Both the position numbers and the translations under genes were made by a program. Below the pieces are notes generated by a model that saw only the letters and a list, made by a program, of their open reading frames with translations, had not been told where the DNA came from and searched no databases. A stretch of DNA of 64,000 bases from JANLVI01 sp031363915 (GTDB lineage: Bacteria > Vulcanimicrobiota > Vulcanimicrobiia > Vulcanimicrobiales > Vulcanimicrobiaceae), in NCBI GenBank assembly GCA_031363915.1, contig JANLVI010000023.1, forward strand, positions 1 through 64,000, written 5' to 3'. Of the stretch, positions 61,433-64,000 are shown one piece after another (within the stretch, counting starts at the first letter, position 1; each line of letters begins with the position of its first letter).

Positions 61433-63107
61433 TCACCGGACAGCCACGACCGCGCGAATTGCCGTAACGACCGTGTCGGCGCAATCAAAGACGATATCGC
61501 TGTGGCTGCAGCCCGGAGCTTCCACCTGGTAACCGCGTGAGGAGAGCTGCATCAGCGGCCCGCGAGCGGCGCGAACGATTTCTCGGATCGACAGCACTTC
61601 GGCTGGTGGATAGAGACCAATCGGGACGATATTCTCCGCCGTCACCATCGCGAGCGGCAGGGCGCCATAGGAGCGTTGCTCGGCGCGCACTTCTTCAAGC
61701 GTTAGCGGCTTCGCCGCGAGGTTCTCCGAGAAATTGTCCGCCCACCAACCCGCGCGCATCGATTGCGCGCGGAGCATGTCGCCCAGCGCCTGCGGCAGCG
61801 ACGGATCCGGCGCGAGCACGCAACTCGCAAACGACGGCAGGCCCGAGACGGTCGGCCCGTTCTCCGATACCGCTGCACAGGAGCGAGCATGGGCACGCAT
61901 CTTGATCGCCCTCAGCCGCCGGTTCGACCAACACGAGCCCGGCAAGATCGCTTAAAAAGCGATCTGCGTAAAGGCGCGAATAGAGTTCTCCGTTGGAATA
62001 ACCGACGAGGACGAACGGCTTGGGAATTCCAGCTGCGGCGACAAGTGCGTGCAGGTCGCTAACGGCCGCTGAGGCATCGCGCGGCAATGGCCCGCGATCG
62101 CTAAAACCGTAGCCCGCGCGATCGTACGAGCACGTGCGCGTCGTTTTCGTCAGCTGCGGTTGAACGAAGCGCCAGTCGAGCGATGATTCGCCGCCACCGG
62201 CTTCGAGGATCACCGTCGGCGAACCGGTTCCCGTGCAATAGAGATTGAGTTTACGTCCGCCGATATCCACCAGACGCTGCACGCGCGTGTAGGCCGATGA
62301 ATCGTTCGGCGTCGGCGCAAACGTCGCGAGCGGCAAAGATGCGGGAAACTGCATGTCCAGCAACTGGTAGCGCCAGACGCCGTGCCCGGAAGAAAAGCCC
62401 GCGATGCGTTCTGTCAACTCGGCCCGACCGTCCGTTTCTATCCAATAGCCGCCGACGTCAGCGAAATGTTGCTCGATGATCGCATCGGCCGAGAAGCCCA
62501 CTTCCAATCGCGCCCCAAAACGAACCATGCAGAAGCGCATCGAACTCACCTCGACAATCACATCGGAGAGCTCGTGGTGTGGATCATTGGTCCGAGAAGA
62601 AAGATGCAGCGCGTGTCCCGCGCGACCGCTCGGACACGCCACCTCACCGCGGTCTTCGACGCGATAGATCCCCGAGCCGATCGCGAGCACCGTGCCGATG
62701 GTCTTTACCGATAGATCCGGCTTCGGATCTGACGTAACGGGTTCCGGAGGGCGGAGACCCGGCGGTGAACAGATATCGTGACCGTCGCGCACCGGCCTAG
62801 ACCGAAGTTGGCGGTGTGTCTGTGCCCAGCTCGGATCGAATCGCATCACCGTGCGATTGCCCGTAGCATCGACGATCTCGGCAAGAGCATCCGATGTCCG
62901 ATTTCTGATCGTCCACTGCGCACGAGCATCCCCAAACTTCCACCTAAAAAATTTGCACGGTTCGGTGGCGATGTCGATCCGCAGCCCCGCTCCCGTTCCC
63001 TCGTACCGGAACGTAATGAACGGTGGCTCCTTGAGCTCATCCATCGTCACGACGGCGCTCCGATAGAACTCAGCTGGGCTCGGCGTTTCTTGAGAGGACG
63101 AACCCAA
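61433..63107 (-). pseudogene. Alpha/beta hydrolase with N-terminal extension, frameshifted
   Basis: The first frame (TTG at 63107) encodes about 275 residues of unassigned beta-rich sequence, then an alpha/beta hydrolase: GRKLNLYCTGTGSPTVILEAGGG, CSYDRAGYGFSDRGP, LHALVAAAGIPKPFVLVGYSNGELYS (here the nucleophile Ser lies in GYSNG). Around 61895 it loses sense, and the next frame continues: AHARSCAAVSENG, MLRAQSMRAGWWADNFSENL, ending with the catalytic His in GCSHSDIVFD at about 61500. One extra base near 61895 would explain this. Disrupted gene or assembly error. Confidence 0.72.
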
Positions 63108-63175
63108 CGAGCAAACGGACGAATGCGTTGTGACGAATCACGAATCACACCTCGGCTTCCATCGATAACGAGAGA

Positions 63176-64000
63176 CTACGCTTCTGCCGAGGCGCGCGGA
63201 CGCCAGGGCAGTCGCAGATTTGGACGCATTCGCAAGAGCGGTCGTTCGAAACCGTACGTGAGAACCGACGCGACGGCGATGCCCGCGAGCAAGTAGAGCG
63301 GCAATGCGAGAATTTGCCAGTTAGGATCGCCGTGCGGATCCGCAGTCGCCGAATGCGGGACGTGCACCCACAGGAGCGCGCGCGCGACGAGCTGGTGCCA
63401 GATATACGCGTTGTACGAAATGACGGAGAGAAACACGAGCAGCGGATTCGCGACGACGCGGTGCCAGAGCGGCAATGCTGCAATCGAACCGACCGTAGCC
63501 ACGAGCAGCGCAAGACCGAACGGAAATCGATTCCACACTTGCCAATGCTCGGCGTAATCGTGCAAAAAGCTCGTGCTGTCCACGTTCCAGATCAGCGCAA
63601 CGATCCCGGCAAAGCCGCCGATGCCCACGAGCGTTCCCGCAACGCGCGCCATCATGCCGGCATCGAGTCGCGGTAGCACGACCGCAACGATCCATGCGGC
63701 GAGCATTCCGATCGCGAAAAGATCGAGGAATGCGGGTAACTGGTTTTCAAGCTGATGGAAATGATTGAACGGACCGCTCGAACAGCAGTGCTCGACCGCG
63801 TAGCGCCACGCGAACGCGACGAGCGACATCACCGCCGCCGTGATGACCGGCCAACGCACGAACGCGAGAACGACGAGCGGAAAGATCACGTAGAATTGCA
63901 CTTCGACCCCGAGCGACCAGAGCACGCCATCGATCGAACCGAAGTACGATTGAAACCAGGTGTGGACGAAAAACACGTGCGAGATTACGTCTTTGATCCC
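63176..64000 (-). CDS. Acyltransferase family 3 (OafA/YrhL type), partial
   Basis: The C-terminal ~275 residues of an integral membrane O-acyltransferase. WSLGVEVQFYVIFPLVVLAF is the conserved AT3 segment, and there are about seven TM helices. The frame is open through the right window edge, so the catalytic N-terminal HxxxD region is outside. It may acetylate surface glycans. Confidence 0.85.
   Translation of the reverse strand, partial: GIKDVISHVFFVHTWFQSYFGSIDGVLWSLGVEVQFYVIFPLVVLAFVRWPVITAAVMSLVAFAWRYAVEHCCSSGPFNHFHQLENQLPAFLDLFAIGMLAAWIVAVVLPRLDAGMMARVAGTLVGIGGFAGIVALIWNVDSTSFLHDYAEHWQVWNRFPFGLALLVATVGSIAALPLWHRVVANPLLVFLSVISYNAYIWHQLVARALLWVHVPHSATADPHGDPNWQILALPLYLLAGIAVASVLTYGFERPLLRMRPNLRLPWRPRASAEA

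Noticed and set aside
1..64000. tRNA, rRNA, CRISPR and insertion sequences
   Set aside because: I scanned for T-arm motifs, spaced direct repeats and transposase motifs and found none.

Overview
The window is about 64 kb of G+C-rich, densely packed bacterial chromosome. There are no rRNA or tRNA genes, CRISPR arrays or transposases. Many genes start with GTG or TTG, and neighbours are often joined by 1-4 bp stop/start overlaps (TGATG, GTGA, TAATG, TAGTG). A flagellar export operon, Sec genes, a complete His-degradation core, a PYP-type photoreceptor homologue and an ECF sigma/anti-sigma pair point to a free-living bacterium. The overall style resembles the uncultivated Eremiobacterota (WPS-2) or a related phylum. 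That placement is an impression from gene style, not a phylogeny.

Region by region: (1) 1-6.9 kb: the end of a secreted Pro/Gly-rich protein, three glycosyltransferases, a clostripain-like peptidase, a proline-iminopeptidase-like hydrolase and an SDR dehydrogenase. (2) 7-13.3 kb: a HIRAN-domain RecQ-like helicase, secF-secD with a clear sigma70 promoter, a Fur regulator and a lipoprotein. (3) 13.3-31.6 kb: everything is on the minus strand and forms a compact flagellar type III secretion locus. In transcription order it runs small ORF, flgC, fliE, fliF, fliH, fliI, lytic transglycosylase, aspartic protease, fliK-like, flgF/G-like, fliM-like, fliN, a 38-bp palindrome, fliP, then an insertion and fliQ, fliR, flhB, flhA. 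The insertion holds an NTF2-like gene, a frameshifted second copy of the fliP 3' end, metF, and a cupredoxin/phosphoesterase/ECF sigma/anti-sigma operon. No separate fliG is present. Instead FliF ends in a segment resembling the FliG middle domain. (4) 31.8-38.2 kb: a GAF-PAS adenylate cyclase, rplM-rpsI with promoter and terminator, a Crp/Fnr regulator placed back to back with a photoactive-yellow-protein homologue, and two paralogous outer-membrane-like proteins. (5) 38.4-47.9 kb: truA, a DUF5069 gene and the histidine catabolic genes hutF, hutI, hutU, hutH, beside a HisC-like aminotransferase and an amidase. hutG is not seen. (6) 47.9-55.1 kb: lysS, greA, two APC amino-acid permeases, a quinate-dehydrogenase-annotated family protein, OsmC and an acyl-ACP-reductase-like protein that lacks the catalytic cysteine. 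(7) 55.2-64 kb: a beta-propeller, SRPBCC, class III aminotransferase, Dus, AraC and LuxR regulators, and eroded genes (MazF tail, Uma2-like piece, frameshifted alpha/beta hydrolase). It ends in an acyltransferase cut by the window edge.

The most unusual items are the reduced flagellar locus with its FliF-FliG(M) fusion, the broken fliP duplicate, the PYP homologue that keeps its chromophore cysteine, the acyl-ACP-reductase homologue without its nucleophile, and two genes that seem to start at ATT or ATC within an overlapping neighbour.
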